Positions 1 to 8,558 of a DNA stretch of 64,000 nucleotides are shown here, piece after piece. The stretch is taken from positions 705,930 through 769,929 of the forward strand of contig CANNAD010000002.1 of the NCBI GenBank assembly GCA_947502645.1, given 5' to 3'. The position numbers were made by a program, and so were the translations under genes. Under the pieces are notes generated by a model. That model was not told where the DNA came from. It did not search any database and was given only the letters and a program-made list of their open reading frames with translations. The DNA is from an uncultured Micrococcaceae bacterium. GTDB lineage: Bacteria; Actinomycetota; Actinomycetes; Actinomycetales; Micrococcaceae. Positions within the stretch are counted from its first letter, which is position 1. Each line of letters opens with the position of its first letter.

Positions 1-353
1 ACATCCATGAGCAGCCCGAACGCCACGGACACGAGGACGAGGATGGCGGTGACGACGACGGTCACCAACACCAGAAGTTTGACTTCGTGGAAGCTGCCGA
101 AACTGTATCGTCCCTTGTACAGCGCGAACCCGAATCCGACGATTCCCTGCGTGATGATGGCCGCCAGACAATAGACGAGCAGGCCCTCAATGTTCATCAC
201 GTCATCTGTCAGCTCGTAGCGCAGAATCAGCGCCAGAATGATCGACACGATCCATGCCAGTGCATCCAACAGGTATTGCGACCAAAGCCACAGGGCAGGC
301 TTACTGGTGCGCTGGGAATTATTGTCACTATTGACTACAGAGTTCGTGCTCAC
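1..353 (-). CDS. CapD/FlaA1-like nucleotide-sugar dehydratase, N-terminal fragment
   Basis: The first 117 codons of a minus-strand gene that runs off the left edge, starting at GTG 351-353. Reading inward gives a polar N-terminus, then WLWSQYLLDALAWIVSIILA, a second hydrophobic segment and the phrase LYKGRYSFGSFHEV, followed by another strongly hydrophobic stretch. This layout (several membrane helices with a GRYxxGSFxEV linker) is typical of the membrane portion of polysaccharide-biosynthesis dehydratases/epimerases of the CapD/WbpM/FlaA1 group. The cytoplasmic NAD-binding catalytic domain would lie outside the window, so catalytic residues cannot be checked. It is divergent from the glycosyltransferase operon to the right, which fits a shared surface-polysaccharide locus. 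No strong ribosome binding site is visible before the GTG. Confidence 0.7.
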   Translation of the reverse strand, partial: MSTNSVVNSDNNSQRTSKPALWLWSQYLLDALAWIVSIILALILRYELTDDVMNIEGLLVYCLAAIITQGIVGFGFALYKGRYSFGSFHEVKLLVLVTVVVTAILVLVSVAFGLLMD

Positions 354-501
354 AGCAGGTATGATCCGGATTCGTTGAGAGAATGGTTCCTCGGTCCTGT
401 ACTAAACTTGGACCTACTGAGAATACTAACCGCACCATCTCCGGGCGCCCCGAACGCATAACAGACCCAAGGGCGAGCGGACGGTTCTGGAAAGGACTGA
501 T

Positions 502-1401
502 TTGCTGGATTCCGTTGCCGTTGCGGCAGTAACATTCGACCGCCCTGACGACGTTCGGACCCTGCTCGATTCCCTTCAGGCCCAGTCTCATAACATCTCG
601 TCTGTTGCCCTCGTGGACTCCGGAACTGCGGATGTGCGGAACATTGCGCAGAATTCCGCGGCCCCTGTGCAGTACATCCGCTCAGAAACGAACCTTGGCG
701 GCGCAGGAGGATTCTCCCTTGCCATTCTTTCGGCCATGGCTACCGGCGCCGAGTGGATCTGGATCATGGACGACGACGCCCATCCAGAGGACCCGGAATG
801 TCTCAGTAAGCTGTTGAGCGCGGCGACCTCACGCCAGCTCGACGTCGTCCTGCCCCTGGTGGTCGCTCCCTCGGACCACACCCAGTTGTCCTTTCCGTTC
901 CGGTTGGACGGCCACCTCACCCACGACCGGAGCAGGGTTGAACAAGAGGACTTTCTGCCCAACATAGGTCAATTCTTCAACGGCGCACTGATCCGGCGAG
1001 ATGTCTTTCTCCGTGTAGGCCTACCCGATCTCCGCCTGTTCATCCGCGGAGATGAAACTGATTTCATGCTGCGGCTGCGCAAATCGGGCATTGCCTTCGG
1101 CACGTATACCGGAACGGCTCTGAGTCACCCGCCGGGATGGGGCGAGGTTCAGGAAGTACTGGGCGACCGCCTGCACGTCCTGGTTCCTGAAACTGCGTTC
1201 AAGAGATTCTTCTACTTCCGCAACCGCGGATATCTGCTCCGCCGGTATCGTCGACCACGCTCGCTGGTCGCCGATATGGTCGGATACCCGCTCTACTACC
1301 TGAGCAAACGCGACGGCAGAGGCTTACGCGAATGGTTCTCCGCGTACCTTGCTGGATTTCGTGGCCGGCGTTTCGGCCCGCCATCAGACCAGGGCTTCTA
1401 G
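502..1401 (+). CDS. GT2 family glycosyltransferase (GlfT1-like)
   Basis: A 299-residue GT-A fold glycosyltransferase, probably adding a sugar from a nucleotide-sugar donor to a lipid-linked glycan on the cytoplasmic face. Visible motifs are an N-terminal VAVAAVTFDRP strand, NLGGAGGF around residues 64-71, the metal-binding WIWIMDDDAHP (DDD at 90-92), and GDETDF at 183-188 with a following LSHPP histidine, the expected acceptor/base region. NLGGAGGF next to WIWxMDDD is characteristic of the galactofuranosyl/rhamnosyl transferase branch. The start is TTG, chosen because AAAGGA (491-496) precedes it at good spacing. The next gene starts on the base after its stop. The sugar specificity is not readable from sequence. 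Confidence 0.85.
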   Translation: MLDSVAVAAVTFDRPDDVRTLLDSLQAQSHNISSVALVDSGTADVRNIAQNSAAPVQYIRSETNLGGAGGFSLAILSAMATGAEWIWIMDDDAHPEDPECLSKLLSAATSRQLDVVLPLVVAPSDHTQLSFPFRLDGHLTHDRSRVEQEDFLPNIGQFFNGALIRRDVFLRVGLPDLRLFIRGDETDFMLRLRKSGIAFGTYTGTALSHPPGWGEVQEVLGDRLHVLVPETAFKRFFYFRNRGYLLRRYRRPRSLVADMVGYPLYYLSKRDGRGLREWFSAYLAGFRGRRFGPPSDQGF

Positions 1402-2361
1402 ATGAAACTTCATCTGGTCATCACCACCTACAACCGCTCAGCGTATCTGCAGAATCTGCTGAAATCGGTCGCTGAACTGGATCCGCTACCCTCCGGCGTC
1501 GTCATCGTGGACAATGCCAGTTCCGATGACACACCGGACGTCATCGCTACTGCCGCCGAGAATTTTCCCGTCCCGCTGCTGCACCATCGCCTCGAGCAAA
1601 ATGTTGGCGGGGCCGGCGGATTCTCCGCCGGTATTGCCAAAGCGCTCGAACTCGGCACAGAGTGGATCTGGTTGATGGACGACGACGTCGTGGCCCATCC
1701 GGACGCATTGAGATCCTTCAGCACCTGGATGGACGATTACCGCTGCATTCACGGACGCCGCTACGACGAGCGGGGAAACCCCTTCTTCTGGCAACACCGC
1801 TTCTGCAGCTATCTCGGCATCCATCTGCCTGTTCGCGGCAACGTATTCGCCGCTTCCGATGTTTTCCACACCAACGTCGGCTGCTTCGAGGGAATGCTGG
1901 TCCACTCGGACGTAGTCCGGGACATCGGGCTGCCCGACCCGCGCTTCTTCATCAACGGCGATGACACCACGTATGGATGGCTGATCTCCCGAAAGTTTCC
2001 AGTGGCCTACATCAACCGCTATGTCCTGTCGAAGGCACGGCCACAGAAGCAGATCGATCTCGGAATCCGCCACCTCAATGACTCCAATGACCTCGGCCGA
2101 TATTACTCAATGCGCAACCGCGGGCACATCGGCCAGTATCTGCGGGCGGAAAATGCGTACAACGGATTCGGATTTGCGCTGGGCACTGCGCTGACCGCGG
2201 CGAAGGAAGTCTTCCGGCTAATCGCCGTCGAACATACCCTGCGCGGGCTCCCAACGCTGTGGCGCGGGTGGCGGGACGCACGACACATCCTCCTGGATGC
2301 TTCCTGGCAACCGATGAAACCGTCTCATTCCATGGATAAATGCCCTCGAGGTGGCCTGTGA
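1402..2361 (+). CDS. GT2 family glycosyltransferase (GlfT1-like), second copy
   Basis: A 319-residue paralogue-like neighbour of the preceding gene, beginning with ATG directly after its TAG. It shows the canonical N-terminal ITTYNR (residues 7-12), NVGGAGGF (67-74), WIWLMDDDVVAHP (DDD 93-95) and FINGDDTTYGW (around 183-193). The C-terminal third is basic and may be membrane-associated. Known members of this branch add galactofuranose or rhamnose during cell-wall or capsule glycan assembly. Two consecutive GT2 enzymes suggest successive sugar additions to one acceptor. Its stop overlaps the GTG of the next gene, so the three genes look translationally coupled. Confidence 0.86.
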   Translation: MKLHLVITTYNRSAYLQNLLKSVAELDPLPSGVVIVDNASSDDTPDVIATAAENFPVPLLHHRLEQNVGGAGGFSAGIAKALELGTEWIWLMDDDVVAHPDALRSFSTWMDDYRCIHGRRYDERGNPFFWQHRFCSYLGIHLPVRGNVFAASDVFHTNVGCFEGMLVHSDVVRDIGLPDPRFFINGDDTTYGWLISRKFPVAYINRYVLSKARPQKQIDLGIRHLNDSNDLGRYYSMRNRGHIGQYLRAENAYNGFGFALGTALTAAKEVFRLIAVEHTLRGLPTLWRGWRDARHILLDASWQPMKPSHSMDKCPRGGL

Positions 2362-3284
2362 TAGCTGCGGTTCTCGGGGCATCGGGCTTTGTCGGTCGAG
2401 CCGTGACCGCTGAACTCACCCGACAGGGCCATACGGTCATGGTGGTACCTGCGCCACGCCTGCGCTCCACCGCAAAGACGGTCGAGGAACTGCTGGAACA
2501 GTCCCGGCGCATGGACGCTGAGGTACAGCAGCTGGCCAAGGACCTGGCCGGAGCCGACGTCGTCATCAATGCTGCTGGACTGGCTGCACCCGGAGACCCT
2601 GAATCGGCGGAGCTGACAGGTGCGAATGCGCTGCTGCCCGTTCTGCTGGCCCAGGCCGTGCAGCAGAGCACCGCCCACCGGTTTCTCCACCTGAGCAGCA
2701 GCGCCGTTCAAGGGCACAGCTCCGTTCTCGATGAGTCCACGCGGACCGCACCGTTTTCGGCCTACTCACGGTCAAAAGACCTAGGCGAGCAGGGCGTGCT
2801 GGCCGTCTCAGGCAGTACCGTCATTATCCGGGCAACGTCAGTTCAGGGAGAAGACCGCCCGACGACGATGGCGCTGGTCCGTATTGCGTCCTCCCGGCTG
2901 GCATCCGTGGCAGCACCCGGGACGGCGCCGACGCCGGTCTCCTCTATCAGCGCTCTGGCAGCGTTCGTCGTCCACGCCAGCACGGTGGCAGAGCAACCAC
3001 CCGCCGTCGTACTTCAGCCGTGGGAAGGCGCCACAACAACATCCGTGCTTCGTGCCGCCGGCGGCCGCGAACCTTTCCGCATCCCGCGAGGTCTGTGCAC
3101 CTTCATTCTGCGTGCGGGGTATGGCGTATCGACGCTGCTCGGGGAACGGCTCCACGGGGTGATTCGCCGGGTGGAACTGATGTGGTTCGGTCAGGGTCAG
3201 CAAGCTGACTGGGCGGCCGCCTCAGGTTTCACTGTCAACCCAGCCGTTGGTTCCACCTTGGAGCGGGCCCGCGCTAAACGCTAG
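2358..3284 (+). CDS. NAD(P)-dependent epimerase/dehydratase family protein
   Basis: An extended short-chain dehydrogenase/reductase of about 308 residues. The nucleotide-binding motif GASGFVG lies at residues 7-13 and the catalytic YSRSK (YxxxK) follows a conserved serine-rich strand (HLSSSAVQG). I prefer GTG 2358, which forms a GTGA overlap with the upstream stop and is preceded by GAGGTGG, over an ATG 18 bases upstream. The protein probably modifies a nucleotide sugar for the two glycosyltransferases before it. Its last 11 bases overlap the end of the convergent tsaC. Substrate unknown; a 4-keto reductase or epimerase role is an inference from context. Confidence 0.78.
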   Translation: MIAAVLGASGFVGRAVTAELTRQGHTVMVVPAPRLRSTAKTVEELLEQSRRMDAEVQQLAKDLAGADVVINAAGLAAPGDPESAELTGANALLPVLLAQAVQQSTAHRFLHLSSSAVQGHSSVLDESTRTAPFSAYSRSKDLGEQGVLAVSGSTVIIRATSVQGEDRPTTMALVRIASSRLASVAAPGTAPTPVSSISALAAFVVHASTVAEQPPAVVLQPWEGATTTSVLRAAGGREPFRIPRGLCTFILRAGYGVSTLLGERLHGVIRRVELMWFGQGQQADWAAASGFTVNPAVGSTLERARAKR

Positions 3285-3957
3285 CGGGTGGCTCCGAATC
3301 AATCGGCTCCACGCCAGGAACAACCTCGCGCAACTGCTCTATAGTGATCGCGCCCTCGCGGACCACACGCAAGGTATCGGACGTGGCATCAACAATGGTG
3401 GAAGGCTTTCCGTCCCCACTCCCGGCCAAAGGCCTCGGCCCGCCGTCGAGATAGACCTCCACCGACTCGGCCAACTGTTCCTCCGCCTCATCGGCAGTGA
3501 GCGCAGCCGCCTGGCCGCTCCGGTTGGCGCTGGACACTGCCAGCGGACCGGTCATCGCCAGTAGATCGAGAGCCACCTGATCGTCAGGAACGCGCAGCGC
3601 AACAGTGCCTCTTGTGTCCCCCAGGTCCCAGGTCAACGATGGCTGAGCATGGAAAATGAGGGTGAGCCCACCAGGCCAGAATGCCTCGGCCAGTTTCCTG
3701 GCATCCGCGCTGACGTCCACCGCGAGGCCGTCCAACGTCACGACACGGGGAATCAGGACCGGCGGCGGCATATTGCGTCCGCGCCCTTTCGCCGCCAGAA
3801 GCGTTGCAACCGCCTGCGGCGAAAACGCGTCTGCAGCAATCCCGTAAACAGTGTCCGTCGGCAGCACGACGCACTGCTTGTGCGCAATCGCCTGCTGAGC
3901 TGAAGCCAGCCCGGCGCTCCGCTGTTCCTCGTCGTCACAACTATAGGTTGTACTCAC
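3274..3957 (-). CDS. tsaC: L-threonylcarbamoyladenylate synthase (TsaC/Sua5/YrdC)
   Basis: Forms threonylcarbamoyl-AMP from threonine, bicarbonate and ATP, the first step of the universal t6A37 modification of ANN-decoding tRNAs in the cytoplasm. The 227-residue protein carries LPTDTVYGI, KGRGRNMPPPVLI (a KxR-type loop), FWPGGLTLI and SSANRSG, all hallmarks of the YrdC domain. Start is GTG at 3957. It lies four bases downstream of prmC in the same direction. A prfA-prmC-tsaC order is widespread in actinobacteria, so a single transcript is likely. There is a short C-terminal extension after the core domain but no separate Sua5 domain. Confidence 0.93.
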   Translation of the reverse strand: MSTTYSCDDEEQRSAGLASAQQAIAHKQCVVLPTDTVYGIAADAFSPQAVATLLAAKGRGRNMPPPVLIPRVVTLDGLAVDVSADARKLAEAFWPGGLTLIFHAQPSLTWDLGDTRGTVALRVPDDQVALDLLAMTGPLAVSSANRSGQAAALTADEAEEQLAESVEVYLDGGPRPLAGSGDGKPSTIVDATSDTLRVVREGAITIEQLREVVPGVEPIDSEPPASV

Positions 3958-3961
3958 GACA

Positions 3962-4870
3962 TCAGTCTTTCATCTCGAAGGGAGCTGCGGTCCGTACGGC
4001 AGAAGTAGCCCGTTCGCGCCCATTGAGGTCAAGGTGCGAACGGATATCTTCCCAGAACGGCACAGCATTCAGTTCACGAACCATTGTCTCGGCCTGCACC
4101 TCAGCGTGTTCCATCACAAAGTATCCGCCCGGCCGTAACAGGCGGGCCGCCGTCGTCATGGCCGCCCGGGGAAGCTCCATGCCGTCTTCTCCACCGCCGT
4201 AGAGAGCTGTGGGCGGATCGTGATCGGCAACTTCCGGATCCTGCGGTATGGCAGCGGCGGGGATGTATGGCGGATTGCTCACAACGACGTCGAACGTTCC
4301 GTTCCTCTCCCCCAGCGCCCCGCGCAGATCTGCCTGGATCAGTTCAACACCGTGAGGTGCGAGATTGCGCTGGGCCCAGGCATAGGCGAGGTCATCCAGT
4401 TCAACGGCAACTACCGTGGCGCCCGGAACCTCGTGAGCCACCGAAGCGGCAATGGCTCCGGACCCCGTGCCAAGGTCCACCACAAGAGGGTTTTCCAGTG
4501 TTCGAGCCGCGTCGATCGCCAGCTGCGCTACCGACTCCGTCTCCGGCCTGGGCACAAAGACACCGGTGCCGACCGATAGCTCAAGATAACGAAAGTACGC
4601 CGTTCCGGTCAGATGCTGCAGAGGCACGCGTGCGGCTCGTTGCGCCACGAGCTCGCCGAACTTCGGAGGCAGCATCGTGCCGGTATCCCCCATAGCCAGC
4701 AGCGCGCGGACGCGACCCCGCTCCTGCCCCAGTACGTGCGCTGCCAGAATCTCAACATCCGCACTCGGACTGGGAACATTGGACTCGCGCAGAATCCTCA
4801 CAGCTTCAGGTATGGCCTGACACAGCGGTGTTCCTGCCGGAGATCCGGTCTCGGGCGCTAGTGCGTTCAC
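3962..4870 (-). CDS. prmC: Peptide chain release factor N5-glutamine methyltransferase
   Basis: Methylates the glutamine of the GGQ motif in release factors RF1 and RF2, raising termination efficiency. The 302-residue protein has an N-terminal helical domain (AIPEAVRILRESNVPSPSADVEILAAHV) and an S-adenosylmethionine-binding Rossmann domain with DLGTGSGAIA. It also has the diagnostic NPPYIP substrate-binding motif. Start is GTG 4870, two bases after the prfA stop. This places the enzyme immediately behind its substrate gene, the usual arrangement. Confidence 0.95.
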   Translation of the reverse strand: MNALAPETGSPAGTPLCQAIPEAVRILRESNVPSPSADVEILAAHVLGQERGRVRALLAMGDTGTMLPPKFGELVAQRAARVPLQHLTGTAYFRYLELSVGTGVFVPRPETESVAQLAIDAARTLENPLVVDLGTGSGAIAASVAHEVPGATVVAVELDDLAYAWAQRNLAPHGVELIQADLRGALGERNGTFDVVVSNPPYIPAAAIPQDPEVADHDPPTALYGGGEDGMELPRAAMTTAARLLRPGGYFVMEHAEVQAETMVRELNAVPFWEDIRSHLDLNGRERATSAVRTAAPFEMKD

Positions 4871-4872
4871 AG

Positions 4873-5955
4873 CTACGGAGTGTCACCGCCAATAGCGTCG
4901 AGCCGCGCCTGTTCGTCCATCTCGATAGCGGACTGCACCACCGGCTCCAGCTCGCCGTTCATGACAGCGTCGAGATTGTAGGCCTTGTAGCCCGTGCGGT
5001 GATCGGCTATCCGGTTTTCAGGGTAGTTGTAGGTGCGAATGCGCTCGGAGCGGTCCATGGTCCGGATCTGCGATTTACGGATATCCGAGTTTGCTGCGTC
5101 GATCTCTGCCTGCTGGTGGGCCAGCAGCCTCGAACGCAGTACTCGCATAGCGGCCTCACGGTTCTGCAGCTGCGATTTCTCATTCTGCATAGCCACGACG
5201 ATCCCGGTGGGCAAGTGCGTGATGCGGACCGCGGAGTCCGTGGTGTTGACGGACTGCCCGCCCGGACCGGAGGAACGGTAGACGTCAATCTTCAGGTCGT
5301 TCTGGTTCAGATCGACTTCCTCTGGTTCATCGACCTCCGGAAGCACCAGCACGCCGGCAGCCGACGTGTGGATCCGCCCCTGTGATTCGGTCACGGGGAC
5401 GCGCTGCACCCGGTGAACGCCGCCCTCAAACTTGAGCCGCGCGTAGACGCCCTCCGCAGGATCACTGGAGGAGCCCTTCACCGCAAGCTGTACATCCTTG
5501 TAGCCGCCGAGATCAGATTCCGTCGCCGAAATGATCTCTGTCTTCCACCCTCGACTTTCGGCGTAACGCATATACATGCGCAGCAGGTCACCTGCGAAGA
5601 GGGCTGCTTCATCGCCGCCTTCACCACCCTTGACTTCAAGGATGACGTCACGGCTGTCGTTGGGGTCGCGTGGGATCAACAGACGTCGCAGACGTTCCTG
5701 CGCAGTCTCAAGTTGATTTTCCAGCTCAGGAACTTCGGCGGCGAATTCCGGGTCCTCGTCAGCCATTTCCCGGGCAGCGGCGAGGTCTCCCTGGAGCCCG
5801 TTCCACTTGTTGTACGCCTCTACGATTCCATTCAGCTGAGCGGAACGACGCCCAAGTTTACGCGCCAGAGCCTGGTCTGCGTAGACCGCTGGGTCGCTGA
5901 GCTCTTTCTGCAATGCGGCGTGCTCATCGAGCATGCCCTGCACGGACTCGAACAT
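4873..5955 (-). CDS. prfA: Peptide chain release factor 1
   Basis: Recognises UAA and UAG stop codons in the ribosomal A site and triggers peptide release. The 360-residue protein has the usual length. The tripeptide anticodon is PVT (in [14 protein letters not shown]), a PxT-type RF1 signature, and the catalytic GGQ is in [20 protein letters not shown] near residue 233. The start is ATG with AGAGG upstream. It is transcribed after rho, separated from it by a repeat-bearing 142-base spacer, and is followed at once by prmC, whose product methylates the GGQ. Confidence 0.97.
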   Translation of the reverse strand: MFESVQGMLDEHAALQKELSDPAVYADQALARKLGRRSAQLNGIVEAYNKWNGLQGDLAAAREMADEDPEFAAEVPELENQLETAQERLRRLLIPRDPNDSRDVILEVKGGEGGDEAALFAGDLLRMYMRYAESRGWKTEIISATESDLGGYKDVQLAVKGSSSDPAEGVYARLKFEGGVHRVQRVPVTESQGRIHTSAAGVLVLPEVDEPEEVDLNQNDLKIDVYRSSGPGGQSVNTTDSAVRITHLPTGIVVAMQNEKSQLQNREAAMRVLRSRLLAHQQAEIDAANSDIRKSQIRTMDRSERIRTYNYPENRIADHRTGYKAYNLDAVMNGELEPVVQSAIEMDEQARLDAIGGDTP

Positions 5956-5994
5956 TTATAACCTCTTTCGACCAAAACTTCCGCCACCCCTTCC

Positions 5995-6064
5995 GCGAAG
6001 TCACCCTTTGTCCGCGAGATCACCCGTTGCAAGGGGTGATCTCGCAGGTTAGGGGTGATCTCGC
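5995..6064. repeat. Nested palindromic repeat, four 12-bp units
   Basis: Four copies of a 12-base element lie at regular spacing (starts 19-20 bases apart). Copies GCGAAGTCACCC at 5995-6006 and GCGAGATCACCC at 6014-6025 face two inverted copies GGGTGATCTCGC at 6034-6045 and 6053-6064. The inner pair is a perfect 12-bp stem with an 8-base loop; the outer pair is imperfect. On the minus strand this follows the rho stop and precedes prfA. There is no run of T after the stem, so a standard intrinsic terminator is unlikely. A REP-like element or an RNA processing/stability hairpin is possible. Confidence 0.85.
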
Positions 6065-6097
6065 GACGGAGGTGACGGAGAGTAGCGGCCGGAACAG

Positions 6098-8245
6098 CTA
6101 CTTTTTGTCGTCGTCGGACCTGTTACCCAGCGTGGTTTTCTGAACCTGCATCAGGAACTCGACGTTGGACTCGGTGGTCCGGATCTTGTTCGTCAGCAAC
6201 TCAAGCGCCTGCTGCTGCTCAAGCCCGGAGAGGACCCTGCGGAGCTTCCACATGATCTTGATCTCGTCAGGCGAGAGCAGGTTCTCTTCACGGCGGGTAC
6301 CGGAGGCATTAACATCCACGGCTGGGAAGATGCGCTTGTCCGCCAGCTGGCGTGACAACCGAAGTTCCATGTTGCCGGTGCCCTTGAACTCCTCGAAGAT
6401 GACCTCGTCCATCTTGGACCCGGTCTCCACCAGTGCCGTGGCCAGAATGGTCAACGAACCACCATTCTCGATGTTGCGGGCAGCACCGAAGAATCGCTTC
6501 GGCGGGTACAGCGCAGCCGAATCAACACCACCGGAAAGGATACGGCCCGACGCCGGAGCAGCCAGGTTGTAGGCACGCCCAAGACGCGTCATGGAATCCA
6601 GGAGTACGACGACGTCCATACCCATTTCAACGAGGCGCTTGGCACGCTCGATGGAGAGCTCAGCTACGGTCGTGTGATCGTCGGCGGGGCGGTCGAACGT
6701 GGACGCGATAACTTCGCCCTTGACCGTGCGCTGCATGTCCGTCACTTCTTCAGGACGTTCATCCACCAGGACCATCATCAGATGGACTTCCGGGTTGTTA
6801 ACCGTGATCGCGTTGGCGATAGCCTGCAGGATCAGGGTCTTGCCTGCCTTCGGCGGCGAAACGATCAACCCACGCTGGCCCTTTCCAATGGGAGCCACCA
6901 GGTCGATGACGCGCGGGCCGATCTTCTTGGGGTCCGTCTCAAGACGCAGACGCTCCGAGGGATAGAGCGGCACGAGCTTGGCAAACTCAATGCGGTCCTT
7001 GTTCTCCTCGACCGGCTTTCCGTTGACCGTCGTCAGTTTGACCAGCGCGTTGTACTTCTGACGTGCACTCTGGCCGCCACCGGAGTTCTCGCCGTCGCGC
7101 GGGGCACGAATGGCACCCACGACGGCGTCGCCCTTGCGCAGGTTGTTCTTCTTGACCTGGTTGAGGGAAACGTAAACATCGTTGGGGCCTGGCAGGTAAC
7201 CGGAGGTACGAACGAACGCGTAGTTCTCCAGAACGTCCAGGATGCCGGCCACGGGCAGCAGAACATCATCATCGGTCAGTTCGGTGTCGTCAACGTCCGG
7301 GTTGCGGTCGTTGCGGCCCCGACGGCGATCGTTGCGGTCCCGGAACCTGTCGTTGCGGTTGCGGCCCCGACGGTTACGTCCTCCGCGGTCATCGTCGTCG
7401 TTGCGGTTGTCGTTTCGACCGCCTTCGTTGCGGTTCTCGTTACGACCGCCTTCGTTGCGGTTGTCGTTACGACCGCCTTCGTTGCGGTTGTCGTTACGAC
7501 CGCCCTCGCTGCGGTTCTCGTCGCGGGATTCGTTGCGGTTGCGATTCCGGTTCCGACGCTCGTTGCGGTCGTTGTTGTTCTCGCGGTTGCCCTTGTCCTC
7601 GCGCGGCTCGCTGTCGCCAGTGCGCGGCTTCTGCTGCTTGTCACCGGAGGGAACTTCCTCAGAGGCCTTGTCCTGGTCGCCGCTCTGCGCGTCCCGATTT
7701 TCCTGGGTGCTTTCGGAACGGCGGTTGCGTCCACGCCCGCGACCCCGTGAGCTTTCGGAGCGCTCTTCGGCTGGCGCAGCCTGTGGGGCGTCGTTGTTCT
7801 CCTGTGAAGCTGCTTCTGTTTCGGGCTGAGCTTCGGATGACGGTGCGACGACGCCGTCGCTACCGGCACGACGGCTGCGTCCACGTCCACGTGACGGACG
7901 CTCGGGTGCTGGCTCGGCAGCACCGCTGTCAGAGGTGCCAGCTTCCGTAGCGGGCTTTTCCGCGGATGGCTCCTGGCCCTTGGCTGAGCCCGCGGAAGCC
8001 TTGGGCTGTCCGTTGGACGAACCGCTGCGGTCAGCGACAGATGAACCGCGCTGGTGATCCGAGATGGCGGACACGAGATCGCTCTTGCGCATCCTCGATC
8101 CACCAGTGATTCCCAGCTGTCCGGCAAGTGCCTGCAGCTGTGCAAGCTTCAGACCAGCCAGGCCTGCGCCCCTGGAGTTTGCGGCGCCGTTGGTTTCGGC
8201 AGATTTTGTATCCACACCTGCAGGCAGGTCAGTGGTTTCAGTCAC
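6098..8245 (-). CDS. rho: Transcription termination factor Rho with disordered insert
   Basis: A hexameric RNA-dependent ATPase that terminates transcription. The 715 residues divide into an N-terminal Rho_N helical module (LAQLQALAGQLGITGGSRMRKSDLVSAI) and a very long low-complexity region rich in Ser/Glu then Arg/Asn/Asp/Gly, about residues 60-310. These are followed by the RNA-binding cold-shock-like domain (GILDVLENYAFVRTSGYLPG) and the RecA-like ATPase with PPKAGKT near residue 465 and LLDSMTRLGRAYN. The insert is typical of actinobacterial Rho but contains a recent tandem repeat. Start is GTG 8245 behind GGAAGGA. The gene is preceded by a 313-base leader region. Confidence 0.96.
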   Translation of the reverse strand: MTETTDLPAGVDTKSAETNGAANSRGAGLAGLKLAQLQALAGQLGITGGSRMRKSDLVSAISDHQRGSSVADRSGSSNGQPKASAGSAKGQEPSAEKPATEAGTSDSGAAEPAPERPSRGRGRSRRAGSDGVVAPSSEAQPETEAASQENNDAPQAAPAEERSESSRGRGRGRNRRSESTQENRDAQSGDQDKASEEVPSGDKQQKPRTGDSEPREDKGNRENNNDRNERRNRNRNRNESRDENRSEGGRNDNRNEGGRNDNRNEGGRNENRNEGGRNDNRNDDDDRGGRNRRGRNRNDRFRDRNDRRRGRNDRNPDVDDTELTDDDVLLPVAGILDVLENYAFVRTSGYLPGPNDVYVSLNQVKKNNLRKGDAVVGAIRAPRDGENSGGGQSARQKYNALVKLTTVNGKPVEENKDRIEFAKLVPLYPSERLRLETDPKKIGPRVIDLVAPIGKGQRGLIVSPPKAGKTLILQAIANAITVNNPEVHLMMVLVDERPEEVTDMQRTVKGEVIASTFDRPADDHTTVAELSIERAKRLVEMGMDVVVLLDSMTRLGRAYNLAAPASGRILSGGVDSAALYPPKRFFGAARNIENGGSLTILATALVETGSKMDEVIFEEFKGTGNMELRLSRQLADKRIFPAVDVNASGTRREENLLSPDEIKIMWKLRRVLSGLEQQQALELLTNKIRTTESNVEFLMQVQKTTLGNRSDDDKK
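7416..7523 (-). repeat. 27-bp tandem repeat inside rho
   Basis: Four consecutive 27-base units (7416-7442, 7443-7469, 7470-7496, 7497-7523) encode nine-residue repeats of the form GGRN(D/E)NRNE. The first three are nearly identical at the DNA level and the fourth has diverged. They lie in the disordered Arg/Asn-rich insert of Rho. Lengths that are multiples of three keep the frame, so copy number could vary between strains without destroying the protein. Confidence 0.9.
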
Positions 8246-8558
8246 GAAGGATCCTTCCCCCTCGTCGGGCGGTTCGACTTTGAGCGAACCGCGTTACGTG
8301 GCCCTGCCATACTCCAGATGTATGGTCAGGGATCGATTCCGTCCGATACTTGAACCGGGCGAAGCCGTGTCTGTCGGGAGTCATTCAACTAAATCCGTAT
8401 CCGGATCATCGACCGGAAAGTGATCCGAATCGAGGACGATACCGTGATCGGCGGGATTCAGTGAAGACAAAGCACCGGTTTAGCGCCCTGACTCGACGCT
8501 CTACAAGTTGGTAGGCACGGCGCAACTGATAAATTCACATCAGTTCTGCACGGGCTAA
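8246..8558. other. Non-coding interval between thrB and rho
   Basis: A 313-base stretch without a convincing gene on either strand. It contains the rho ribosome binding site next to 8245 and presumably its promoter and leader. Just downstream of thrB is a short inverted repeat, AACTGAT (8524-8530) with ATCAGTT (8539-8545) around an AT-rich 8-base loop. It is too weak to call a terminator. I found no clear -35/-10 pair or riboswitch. A long rho leader would fit autoregulation by Rho, but that is inference only. Confidence 0.5.

Noticed and set aside
7416..7523. Possible CRISPR-like repeat array
   Set aside because: The units are directly abutting with no spacers, keep the reading frame of rho, and no cas genes are present.
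6674..7750. Long plus-strand reading frame (358 codons) opposite rho
   Set aside because: It is antisense to the conserved Rho domains, is full of Val/Ala runs created by the complement of Arg/Asn/Gly codons, and has no family resemblance.
8524..8545. thrB intrinsic terminator
   Set aside because: The 7-bp AT-rich stem is weak, has an 8-base loop and no T-tract on the relevant strand.
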